Of a stretch of 64,000 nt of DNA, positions 34,645 through 42,434 are shown piece by piece. Origin of the DNA: an uncultured Christensenellaceae bacterium (GTDB lineage: Bacteria > Bacillota > Clostridia > Christensenellales > Borkfalkiaceae). Made by a program: the position numbers and the translations under genes. The notes beneath the pieces are model-generated. The model had not been told where the DNA came from. It saw only the letters and a list, made by a program, of their open reading frames with translations, and did not search any database. The stretch is taken from contig CAJULO010000003.1 of NCBI GenBank assembly GCA_910586945.1, positions 118,434 to 182,433 on the forward strand. The letters run 5' to 3'. Within the stretch, counting starts at the first letter, position 1, and every line of letters begins with the position of its first letter.

Positions 34645-35970
34645 TTATTTTAAATACTCTGGCAAAACATCATTGCGAATAATATCTTCAAAAGTTTGTG
34701 GTTTTACAATATATGCAGCTCTTCCTTTTTTAACTAGCACAATGGGTGGCACTAAATTTCTATTATAGTTACTAGACATTGCATAGTTATAAGCACCAGT
34801 GGAAAATACAGCTATAATATCTCCAATATTTGCTTTCGCAAGTGGAATATCTTCACAAATAAAATCACCACTTTCACAGCATTTACCTGCTAAAGATACA
34901 ATTTCAGTTGCCTTGTCATTTGCTCTATTCGCGATACACGCAGTATACTTTGCTTGATAAAGAGCATATCTAGGATTATCAAACATTCCACCATCTATAG
35001 CAATATATTTTTTTAGATTTGCTATTTCTTTTATATTGCCTACAGTATATAATGTTATGCCAGCCTCACCTACAATGGAACGCCCTGGTTCAATCAATAA
35101 AAATGGTTCTTTTACATTATATTCTTTTGCTTTCTTTCTGAGTTGTGTAATAATTGTTTTTACATATTCTGCATAGCAATTTATATTCGTTTTGACATCT
35201 TCATCTGTATACCAAATACCATATCCGCCTCCTAAATTTAAAACAGATGCTTCAAATTGATATTTTTTTTGCATATCTGCTATAAATTGTAACATGATAT
35301 CTGTAGCTAGGGCAAATGAATCTCTTTCAAAAATTTGAGAACCAATATGACAATGGTATCCCTGCAAATTTAAGTTCTTTTTTGTCAATGCATATTGTGT
35401 AAATTGCTCTGCACTTCCATTGGATATAGCAAAACCAAATTTACTATCTACTTTTGCCGTTTGAATATACTGATGTGTATGTGCCTCTACTCCAGGATTG
35501 ATACGAAGTAAAATATTTTGTTGGACTCCATATTTTTGACACAACGCATCTAGAATATCAAGTTCAGTAAAGTTATCTACAACAATACAAGCAATTTTAT
35601 TTTCAATAGCCATTTGTAATTCTGTTACAAGTTTATTATTGCCATGCATATAGATTTTATCAGTTGGAAATCCCGCCTTTAAAGCAGTATAGAGTTCACC
35701 TCCAGAAACAACATCAATACCAAGTGATTCTTGCTCTACAATTTTATAAATTGCTAAGCATGACAATGCTTTTGAAGCATATAAAACCAATCCATTTCCA
35801 TTGTATTCTTTTTCTATAGTTTGACGATAAATGCCACACATTTTACGAATGTGCTCTTCATCCATAACATAGAGAGGGGTACCAAATTCCTTTACTAATT
35901 GAACGGTATCTATCCCTCCAATTTCAAGATGTCCTTGTGCATTGATTCTGAGTGTATCTCTACAATTCAT
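34645..35970 (-). CDS. lysA: Diaminopimelate decarboxylase
   Basis: A 441-residue fold-type III PLP enzyme making L-lysine from meso-diaminopimelate. The PLP Lys is in LVLYASKALSC (near residue 66), then GIDVVSGGELYTAL, HCHIGSQIFE, LNLGGGYGIWY (phosphate binding), LLIEPGRSIVGEAG, and the C-terminal catalytic GKCCESGDFI and GAYNYAMSSNYN. Length normal. It follows galE by 14 bases on the same transcript, an unusual pairing with no obvious pathway link. Confidence 0.95.
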   Translation of the reverse strand: MNCRDTLRINAQGHLEIGGIDTVQLVKEFGTPLYVMDEEHIRKMCGIYRQTIEKEYNGNGLVLYASKALSCLAIYKIVEQESLGIDVVSGGELYTALKAGFPTDKIYMHGNNKLVTELQMAIENKIACIVVDNFTELDILDALCQKYGVQQNILLRINPGVEAHTHQYIQTAKVDSKFGFAISNGSAEQFTQYALTKKNLNLQGYHCHIGSQIFERDSFALATDIMLQFIADMQKKYQFEASVLNLGGGYGIWYTDEDVKTNINCYAEYVKTIITQLRKKAKEYNVKEPFLLIEPGRSIVGEAGITLYTVGNIKEIANLKKYIAIDGGMFDNPRYALYQAKYTACIANRANDKATEIVSLAGKCCESGDFICEDIPLAKANIGDIIAVFSTGAYNYAMSSNYNRNLVPPIVLVKKGRAAYIVKPQTFEDIIRNDVLPEYLK

Positions 35971-35984
35971 AGCACGAATCCTTT

Positions 35985-37004
35985 TTAATCATCTTCATAT
36001 CCATTCGGATTTTTTAGCTGAAAATTTAATGCATCTCTACACATTTCTGTCAAAGTTTTTTCTGTTTTAAAATTTAATAATTTTTCAGCAAATTTACAAT
36101 CTGCATAACATGTTGCAATATCACCGGCTCTTCTTTCCACAATTTTATATGGTATCTCTTTGTCTAAAATTTTTGCAAATTCATGCACTACTTCTAAAAC
36201 ACTATACCCTCTACCAGTACCTAAGTTTACAATAAATAAACCACTTTCAGTAAATAATTTCTGCAATGCCAAACTATGTCCTCTTGCAAGGTCAACTACA
36301 TGAATATAATCTCGCACACCAGTTCCATCAATTGTTGGATAATCATTACCAAATACATTTAGATGTGAAAGTTTACCAACTGCAACTTTTGTAATATATG
36401 GACACAAATTATTTGGTATACCATTTGGGTCTTCACCGAGCAATCCATTTTCTAATGCTCCTATTGGATTAAAATAGCGTAAAATTGCTATATTCATACT
36501 AGCATCAGCTTTATAGATATCTTGTAACATTTCCTCAATAATTAGCTTGCTACGTCCGTATGGATTGGTCACGGAGAGTGGAAAATGTTCCTCAATTGGC
36601 ACAGTATGTGGATTGCCATAAACTGTTGCTGAGGATGAAAATACAATATTTTTACAATTGTGATTTTTCATTACTTCTAATAACCGCAATGTTCCGATGA
36701 TATTATTATTGTAATATTCTAGAGGTTTTTCAACAGATTCACCAACTGCCTTTAAACCAGCAAAATGTATAACGGCATCAATTTTATTTTCAGTAAATAT
36801 TTTATCCAGTGCAGCTACATCTCGTACATCATTTTCATAAAATTTAATCTCAGTTTGTGTTATTTGCTCGATTCTTTTTAATACAGATTTTTTACTATTT
36901 GATAAATTATCTACAATAATTGCTTCATATCCTGCCTTATATAATTCAACTACAGTATGTGAACCTATATAACCTATACCGCCAGTAACTAGAATTTTTT
37001 TCAT
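35985..37004 (-). CDS. galE: UDP-glucose 4-epimerase
   Basis: A 339-residue extended SDR. It shows VTGGIGYIGSHTVVELYKAG (NAD binding, residues 5-24), the DVRD segment, FAGLKAVGESV, SSSATVYGNP, and the catalytic NPYGRSK Tyr/Lys. The conserved RYFNPIGA and GTGVRDYIHVVDLA blocks follow. It interconverts UDP-glucose and UDP-galactose. It is the first gene after a consensus promoter. Confidence 0.95.
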   Translation of the reverse strand: MKKILVTGGIGYIGSHTVVELYKAGYEAIIVDNLSNSKKSVLKRIEQITQTEIKFYENDVRDVAALDKIFTENKIDAVIHFAGLKAVGESVEKPLEYYNNNIIGTLRLLEVMKNHNCKNIVFSSSATVYGNPHTVPIEEHFPLSVTNPYGRSKLIIEEMLQDIYKADASMNIAILRYFNPIGALENGLLGEDPNGIPNNLCPYITKVAVGKLSHLNVFGNDYPTIDGTGVRDYIHVVDLARGHSLALQKLFTESGLFIVNLGTGRGYSVLEVVHEFAKILDKEIPYKIVERRAGDIATCYADCKFAEKLLNFKTEKTLTEMCRDALNFQLKNPNGYEDD

Positions 37005-37040
37005 GCTAATGCTATCTTCCTTTATCTATACTATGTTTCT

Positions 37041-37069
37041 ATTATATATATTTATTAAATTTTTGTCAA
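37041..37069 (-). promoter_or_regulatory. Consensus promoter of galE-lysA
   Basis: Minus strand: TTGACA (37069-37064), 17-base spacer, TATAAT (37046-37041). This matches the vegetative sigma consensus at all 12 positions. Confidence 0.85.
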
Positions 37070-37093
37070 TCTATTCCATATCAAAGCATAAAC

Positions 37094-37131
37094 AAAAAAG
37101 CAGAACAACAATTTTGTTATTCTGCTTTTTT
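37094..37131 (-). terminator. Terminator of the glutathione peroxidase gene
   Basis: AAAAAAGCAGAA pairs with TTCTGCTTTTTT (12 bp) around an inner partial stem. It lies just after the stop codon at 37142 and before the galE promoter. Confidence 0.88.
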
Positions 37132-37141
37132 AATAGAATAA

Positions 37142-37684
37142 TTATAAAAGTTTTTCAATTGCACTTGCAATAAGTTCAGGGTCAGCTGTTGGTTCAAATC
37201 TTTCAACAATTTTACCATTTTTGTCAACCAAAAACTTTGTAAAATTCCATTTAATTTGATTGTCTTGCATATAACTTTCTGGGAAGTTAGCCTTTAAGTG
37301 ATTTGTTAGCATTTCTGCCTTTTCACCAGAAAAACCTTTGAATGTTGTTTGTTCTGTCAAATATTTAAAAAGTGGATGGATATCTGCATCTCTAACATTT
37401 ATTTTTTTCGCCATTATGAAATCAACACCATAATTTGATTTACAAAATTCTGCAATTTCAGAATCTGTACCTGGTTCTTGTTCACCAAATTGGTTACATG
37501 GGAAACCAATAATAACTAAACCTTTATCTTTATATGCTTTATGTAATTTTTCTAGTCCTTCATATTGATATGTAAAACCGCATTTACTTGCTGTATTTAC
37601 TAATAATAGTACTTTTCCTTCAAAGTCTTTTAAGTTTACAGTAGTTCCGTCATTTTTGATAAATTGATAATCATAAATTAACAT
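37142..37684 (-). CDS. Glutathione peroxidase family thiol peroxidase
   Basis: A 180-residue GPx-family protein with a Cys-type active site: Cys35 in NTASKCGFT, Gln in FPCNQFGEQEPG, and Trp in IKWNFTKFLVD. Bacterial members usually use thioredoxin rather than glutathione to reduce peroxides. It has its own promoter and terminator, so it is a single-gene unit. No selenocysteine signal is seen. Confidence 0.93.
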   Translation of the reverse strand: MLIYDYQFIKNDGTTVNLKDFEGKVLLLVNTASKCGFTYQYEGLEKLHKAYKDKGLVIIGFPCNQFGEQEPGTDSEIAEFCKSNYGVDFIMAKKINVRDADIHPLFKYLTEQTTFKGFSGEKAEMLTNHLKANFPESYMQDNQIKWNFTKFLVDKNGKIVERFEPTADPELIASAIEKLL

Positions 37685-37710
37685 ATATCTTCTCCTAGGA
37701 TTTTTTCTTT

Positions 37711-37739
37711 ATAATACCATTTTTTACCAACATTGTCAA
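37711..37739 (-). promoter_or_regulatory. Promoter of the glutathione peroxidase gene
   Basis: Minus strand: TTGACA (37739-37734), 17-base spacer, TATTAT (37716-37711), with an AGGAGAA site before ATG 37684. Confidence 0.8.
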
Positions 37740-37835
37740 TAAACATTATAAAAAATACCGAACTAAAATTATATAGATTTAGTAAATAAAGAATTTTTAT
37801 GTATTAACAATTCTTATAAAAATAAAATCTCTAGT

Positions 37836-38162
37836 TTATGAATACCCTTCTAAAACTAAAGTACTTGCAATTTGAAATACAATATAATAAATTGCATCTA
37901 ACAATTGTTTGGGCGTTTTATTTCGATAATAACATCCCTTTTCTAAAATAATTGAAAGTGTATATGCCCTACGCAAACATCTGCTAATTTTTACTTTAGA
38001 ATCTAACGATTGTATAGCAATCAATTCTAAAAAATCATCAATTTTTTCCTGTAAAATTTGTTTTTTTACTGCTATTTTTACTGCTATAACTAAATATCCA
38101 TATCCAGAATAATAGTTGTAAATATATCTTTCAGCAAAAAGTTCTGCAATGCGCTCTTCCAC
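37836..38162 (-). CDS. Small protein resembling the Spo0A C-terminal DNA-binding domain
   Basis: A 108-residue all-helical protein from GTG 38162, with GAGG 7 bases upstream. Residues 19-32 (SGYGYLVIAVKIAV) and 48-72 (LIAIQSLDSKVKISRCLRRAYTLSI) are spaced like the GYxYLxxAI and IAxxYxTTxxRVERxIRHAI segments of the Spo0A C-terminal domain. There is no receiver domain. The resemblance is by eye and weak in the recognition helix, so a helical DNA-binding protein of unknown role is the safe reading. It stands alone, with an inverted repeat upstream. Confidence 0.4.
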   Translation of the reverse strand: MEERIAELFAERYIYNYYSGYGYLVIAVKIAVKKQILQEKIDDFLELIAIQSLDSKVKISRCLRRAYTLSIILEKGCYYRNKTPKQLLDAIYYIVFQIASTLVLEGYS

Positions 38163-38177
38163 AATCCTACCTCAAAT

Positions 38178-38201
38178 ATTAAACTCAATGAAAAGTTTAA
38201 T
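38178..38201. repeat. 8-bp inverted repeat upstream of the Spo0A-C-like gene
   Basis: ATTAAACT (38178-38185) and AGTTTAAT (38194-38201) separated by 8 bases, about 16 bases before the GTG start. It may be an operator or a leader hairpin. Confidence 0.35.
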
Positions 38202-38296
38202 GTTTTCATAAAGTAAAATTTTAAGGTTATTTAGCGGATTTTATAAGTTTTTGCAATAAAAAATAAAGTAAACTTGAATATTTTATTGCAATACAC

Positions 38297-39580
38297 TTAA
38301 ATTTTAGCTTTTTTTAAAAGTTTTTCTTGCATAAGATTACATTTTTTATAAATTGTATCTATTTCCTCTCCTATATGATAATTGCCATATTCGTAAATAA
38401 TTTTACCGCCAGCAATTGTAAGCAATATATTAGAGCTATCTCCTGCATATACTAAATTTTTCACGATATGCTGCAATGGTTGCATATTTGGTGTATGACA
38501 ATCTATTAAAATCATATCTGCCATATTCCCAACAATGAGTTGCCCTGCCTCAAAATCAAATGCCTCAAAGGCATTTTGTGTTCCCGCTTGCAAGGCATTC
38601 TCAGCCGGTACTGCAGCAGCATCTTTTAAACTATATTTTTGTAGACAACTAAACAAATACATCTCTTTAAAGATTGAAGTTGCATTATTACTTGCACTAC
38701 CATCTGTACCAATTGCAAGTTGTAAATCTTGTCGCAACATTGCTTGCACAGGTGCAATTCCAGAAGCAAGCTTTAAATTGCTGGCACTATTTATAACGGG
38801 TACTATCCTGCTCTGTTTTAAGAGTGCAATGTCATCTTTATCAACATAAACGCAATGTGCTGCAACTCCTCCATTATCAAAAAATCCAAGTTTATGCAAG
38901 TATTGCGTTGGAGTTAGACCATTGTGACGAACTGTACATTCTCCTACTTCCTTCAGCGTCTCTGCTAAATGAATATAACTTTTTGCTCCACTTTCTGCCA
39001 AAAAATCAGCAACTTTACATATGAGCGATTCTTCACATGTGTACTCGGCATGTAATCCTGGAAAATAGCGTACTCTATCTGTCTTTTTATGATATAAATT
39101 ATAATTTTTTTCAATTGTACGAATGACGTCATAATTTGAATAAGAATTTGCCCCACAACATAAGGCAACTGCCATATTTGCTTTTTGCGTTGCCTCATAG
39201 ACCATTTCAGGATAATAATACATATCGGCAAAAGCAGTTATACCATTTTTAGCAAATTCTGCAATTTGTAACATTGTTCCCCAATAGACATCTTCCGGTG
39301 TAAGATGTGCTTCTAGTGGGAAAATTTTTTGAAATAACCATGCATCAAGCGGTAAATCATCAGCAATACCACGAAACAAAGACATAGCTGCATGTGTATG
39401 TGCATTACAAAAACTGCTCATTACGAGATTATTTTTACAGTCGATAACTCTATCAAACTCACCTTGATAGTCTTCCTTGCCAACATAAATAATTTTACCA
39501 TTTTCAATACACACTTCGCCTTTAAAAACAGTTGTATATACATTGACCAATATTTGTGCATTTGTCAATTTAATACGCAT
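38297..39580 (-). CDS. Amidohydrolase, 5-methylthioadenosine/S-adenosylhomocysteine deaminase-like
   Basis: A 427-residue member of the cytosine-deaminase-like amidohydrolases. Metal ligands show as NAHTHAAMSLFRGIADDLPLDAWL (HxH near residue 60), GLHAEYTCEESL, HLAETLKEVGEC, AAHCVYVDKDD, and the late GTDGSASNNATSIF with the catalytic Asp. These blocks match the MtaD/SsnA group, which deaminates adenosine derivatives. It lies 14 bases downstream of galU on the same strand. Confidence 0.82.
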   Translation of the reverse strand: MRIKLTNAQILVNVYTTVFKGEVCIENGKIIYVGKEDYQGEFDRVIDCKNNLVMSSFCNAHTHAAMSLFRGIADDLPLDAWLFQKIFPLEAHLTPEDVYWGTMLQIAEFAKNGITAFADMYYYPEMVYEATQKANMAVALCCGANSYSNYDVIRTIEKNYNLYHKKTDRVRYFPGLHAEYTCEESLICKVADFLAESGAKSYIHLAETLKEVGECTVRHNGLTPTQYLHKLGFFDNGGVAAHCVYVDKDDIALLKQSRIVPVINSASNLKLASGIAPVQAMLRQDLQLAIGTDGSASNNATSIFKEMYLFSCLQKYSLKDAAAVPAENALQAGTQNAFEAFDFEAGQLIVGNMADMILIDCHTPNMQPLQHIVKNLVYAGDSSNILLTIAGGKIIYEYGNYHIGEEIDTIYKKCNLMQEKLLKKAKI

Positions 39581-39594
39581 ATTACCCTCATATT

Positions 39595-40476
39595 TTATAA
39601 TTTTGCAACTAAATTTTTAAGATAATTTGTAAATTCCTTTTGTAGATTAAAATCGCGTAAGGCATATTCTACATTAGCTATTAAATATTCTAACTTATCG
39701 CCAGCATCATATCTTTTACCTGCAAATTGATATCCTGTCAATCGATTTTCTTTTGCAAGTGCTTGTAATGCTTCCGTAAAAAAAGTTTCTCCAGTTTCTG
39801 ATGGCTTTAAATTATCAATTAAATTATATATGTCACTTTCAACAATGTATCTACCAATTACTGCATAATTTGAAAATTTATTTTCTGCCTTCGGTTTTTC
39901 TACAATCAATGCGATATCACAACTTTTTCCATCTGTTTTACGCGCTTTAATATTCGCATATTTATTGATATCCTTATCATCCACTTCCATAAGTGCAAGT
40001 GTTGGTTTTTGATATTTGTAATAGTTTTCAATCAATTGCTGTGTTACAGGTTTTGTATTGCTATCTGTATAAATAATATCATCTCCTAGTAAAATTGCAA
40101 AAGGCTCATCACCAGTAAATGCCTTTGCATATTGTAAAGCATTTGCAAATCCACATGGATGTTTTTGACGCACAAAATATAAATTTACCATCTTTTCAAT
40201 CTCTTTGGATATCTTTAAAAGTTTAATTTTATTATCTTGTTCCAATAGTGCATCAAGTTCTGGAGTATAATCAAAAAAGTCTTCTAGTATTTTTTTATTT
40301 CTACCTGTTACAATCAAAATATCTGTTATACCAGATTGAACAGCTTCTTCAATAATATATTGCAATGTTGGTTTATCTACAATCGGCAACATTTCTTTAC
40401 AAACTGATTTTGTGATTGGTAAAAAACGTGTACCAAATCCTGCTGCAGGGATAACTGCCTTTGTAACTTTTTTCAT
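39595..40476 (-). CDS. galU: UTP-glucose-1-phosphate uridylyltransferase
   Basis: A 293-residue nucleotidyltransferase making UDP-glucose. Visible: KAVIPAAGFGTRFLPITKSVCKEMLPIVDKPTLQYIIEEAV at the N-terminus, RQKHPCGFANAL, ILLGDDIIY, VEKPKAENKFSNYAVIGRYI and TEALQALA. ATG 40476 has GGAG about 6 bases upstream; the frame opens two codons earlier at TTG. It supplies the substrate of GalE (encoded at 35985). Confidence 0.95.
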   Translation of the reverse strand: MKKVTKAVIPAAGFGTRFLPITKSVCKEMLPIVDKPTLQYIIEEAVQSGITDILIVTGRNKKILEDFFDYTPELDALLEQDNKIKLLKISKEIEKMVNLYFVRQKHPCGFANALQYAKAFTGDEPFAILLGDDIIYTDSNTKPVTQQLIENYYKYQKPTLALMEVDDKDINKYANIKARKTDGKSCDIALIVEKPKAENKFSNYAVIGRYIVESDIYNLIDNLKPSETGETFFTEALQALAKENRLTGYQFAGKRYDAGDKLEYLIANVEYALRDFNLQKEFTNYLKNLVAKL

Positions 40477-40485
40477 AAACAACTC

Positions 40486-40935
40486 CTATTTAAAATATTT
40501 TTCTTCTATATTCGCAATTTTTTGTACTCTATTTTGATGTCTTCCACCTTCAAACTCTGTATGCAAAAATGCATTGACTATATCAAACATAATGCCTTCA
40601 CCAATCAATTTTTGTCCAAATGCAAGCATATTTGCATCATTGTGCAACCGTGTAAATTTAGCACTGTATGCGTCTTGACAATGTGCACAGCGAATTCCCT
40701 TCACTTTATTTGCTACAATGGAAACCCCTATACCTGTACTACAAATTAAAATACCATATTTGCATTTACCAGACGCAACTGCTTCACTTGCAGGTAAAGC
40801 AAAATCTGGATAGTCACATGATGTAGCACTATCTGTACCAAAATCACAAATTTCATATTCTTGTTTTTTTAAATATTCTACCAAAACTTTTTTTAGAACT
40901 AACCCACCATGGTCACAAGCAATTGCAATTTTCAT
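40486..40935 (-). CDS. rpiB: Ribose 5-phosphate isomerase B
   Basis: A 149-residue RpiB/LacAB-family isomerase. It shows KIAIACDHGGLVLKK (residues 2-16), DFGTDSATSCDYPDFA, the catalytic Cys in ILICSTGIGVSIVANKVKGIRCA, and the LHNDANMLAFGQKLIG block. ATG 40935 is chosen on a GGAG site 9 bases upstream and normal RpiB length; the open frame continues 27 codons upstream, overlapping the phosphatase gene. It lies in the tsaC-ywlE-rpiB order known from Bacillus. Confidence 0.95.
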   Translation of the reverse strand: MKIAIACDHGGLVLKKVLVEYLKKQEYEICDFGTDSATSCDYPDFALPASEAVASGKCKYGILICSTGIGVSIVANKVKGIRCAHCQDAYSAKFTRLHNDANMLAFGQKLIGEGIMFDIVNAFLHTEFEGGRHQNRVQKIANIEEKYFK

Positions 40936-40948
40936 ATATTTTTCTCCA

Positions 40949-41395
40949 TTATAATTTATTTTCTTGAATTTTTTGCAATAATTTATCACAAACTTCTTCA
41001 ATTTGACTATACACAAACTTATATGCTTCTAGTCCTTCTCCCCATGGGTCTTCAATATCTCTACCAATAAAATCGACACTGGAATATATTCCAGTATATA
41101 CATCTTCTAGCATTCTTTTTTGATTTTCAGTCATACAAAAAATAATATCACTATCACATAACATTTGATGACCAATCTGTTTTGGTATAAAATTTTCTAT
41201 ATCAAAATTAGCTTCTAAAAGACATTGTTCTGTATATCTATTTAAATGACTGTGCATATCGACACAAAAACCTGCAGAGATAATTTTTAAAGAGTGGATA
41301 TTATACAGTTTTGCCTTTCTTTTACAAATAAATTCTGCCATAGGACTTCGACATGTATTACCTACACATAAAAATAAAATTTGTTTTTCCTTCAT
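40949..41395 (-). CDS. ywlE: Low-molecular-weight phosphatase, probable protein arginine phosphatase (YwlE-like)
   Basis: A 148-residue LMW phosphatase with loop CVGNTCRS (Cys10 to Ser17) and general-acid Asp in EDPWGEG. In Bacillus YwlE, the Thr at the fifth loop position confers phospho-arginine specificity, and the same Thr is present here (Thr14), where the other window copy has Ile. Gene order tsaC-this-rpiB also matches ywlC-ywlE-ywlF. I infer arginine phosphatase, a partner of McsB-type kinases, but no mcsB lies in the window. ATG 41395 has a weak AGGCGG site. Confidence 0.8.
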   Translation of the reverse strand: MKEKQILFLCVGNTCRSPMAEFICKRKAKLYNIHSLKIISAGFCVDMHSHLNRYTEQCLLEANFDIENFIPKQIGHQMLCDSDIIFCMTENQKRMLEDVYTGIYSSVDFIGRDIEDPWGEGLEAYKFVYSQIEEVCDKLLQKIQENKL

Positions 41396-41429
41396 ATACC
41401 GCCTATTGCATAAGCATACTTTTTGTATT

Positions 41430-42434
41430 TTAAAGTTTTCCACATGCCTTTTTTAACCTATTTTGTACCGTTTGTAAAATTTCACTCTGTCCTATTGGCA
41501 AAAGGACTAGCAAATTTTCTACTTCTTTCTCTGCTTCCCTTAAATACATATAAAGATTACTTGCCATCTCTTTAGCAGTATTTCCTAAATTATAAACTTT
41601 ATAATTTTGAAAGCCTGTGATTGCACTAGACTCCGCTAAAATTGCAAAAGAGATTCCATTTTCCTGCAAATCATGTGCATATTTTTCTAAGTCAGATATT
41701 TGGTTGCTTTCAAAAAGTGTAGTTTTACAGTTTGGTGCATAATGTTTATAGCGTGTACCTGGTGATAACCTTTTTAATTCTTCTTGCTTATTGGTATCGG
41801 ATAACTGCAAACAATCTCCAACAATAGATGCAATTTCATCAGCCGTAATGAAACCTTGTCGCAAAATAATTGGTTTTTCACCAGTTATGTCACACACAGT
41901 ACTCTCTAAACCATAAAAAGAACGCCCTCCATCTAAAATTAAAGGCAATTTATCACCAAAATCATCTTGTACATGTTGTGCCGTTACTGGACTTGTATGT
42001 GTAGATATATTTGCTGAAGGAGCAGCAATTGGTAGGTCAACTTCCTTTAAAAAAGCTTGCGCCATTGGATGATTCGGTATGCGAATTGCTACTGTATCTA
42101 AATTTGCAGTTACAAGATTGCTAACAATTTTTTTACTCTTTAGTATAAAAGTAATTGGACCAGGTGCCAATTTATCAATCAATTGTCGTAAATGTGGCAT
42201 AGGTGGTTCTGTAAGTTTTTCAATATCATATTCTTTATGCAGATGTACAATAAGCGGATTGTCTTGCGGACGCCCTTTTAATGTGAAAATATTTTCTACC
42301 GCTTTATCCTCTAAGGCATTTGCACCGAGTCCATATACTGTTTCTGTTGGAAAGGCAACAACTTGATTGTTTAAAATTAACTCTTTTGCATATGCCAAAG
42401 TTTTAGAATTCGTTTCTTGTATTCTATTAAACAT
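41430..42434 (-). CDS. tsaC: Threonylcarbamoyl-AMP synthase (YrdC/Sua5 type)
   Basis: A 334-residue long-form Sua5 protein: an N-terminal YrdC domain (VVAFPTETVYGLGANAL, KGRPQDNPLIVHL, SANISTHTSPVTAQHV, LILDGGRSFYGLESTVCD) followed by a C-terminal Sua5 domain (SPGTRYKHYAPNCKT). It makes the intermediate for t6A in tRNAs reading ANN codons. Its ATG at 42434 overlaps the dnaB stop codon by 8 bases, so it is likely translationally coupled to dnaB. Confidence 0.93.
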   Translation of the reverse strand: MFNRIQETNSKTLAYAKELILNNQVVAFPTETVYGLGANALEDKAVENIFTLKGRPQDNPLIVHLHKEYDIEKLTEPPMPHLRQLIDKLAPGPITFILKSKKIVSNLVTANLDTVAIRIPNHPMAQAFLKEVDLPIAAPSANISTHTSPVTAQHVQDDFGDKLPLILDGGRSFYGLESTVCDITGEKPIILRQGFITADEIASIVGDCLQLSDTNKQEELKRLSPGTRYKHYAPNCKTTLFESNQISDLEKYAHDLQENGISFAILAESSAITGFQNYKVYNLGNTAKEMASNLYMYLREAEKEVENLLVLLPIGQSEILQTVQNRLKKACGKL

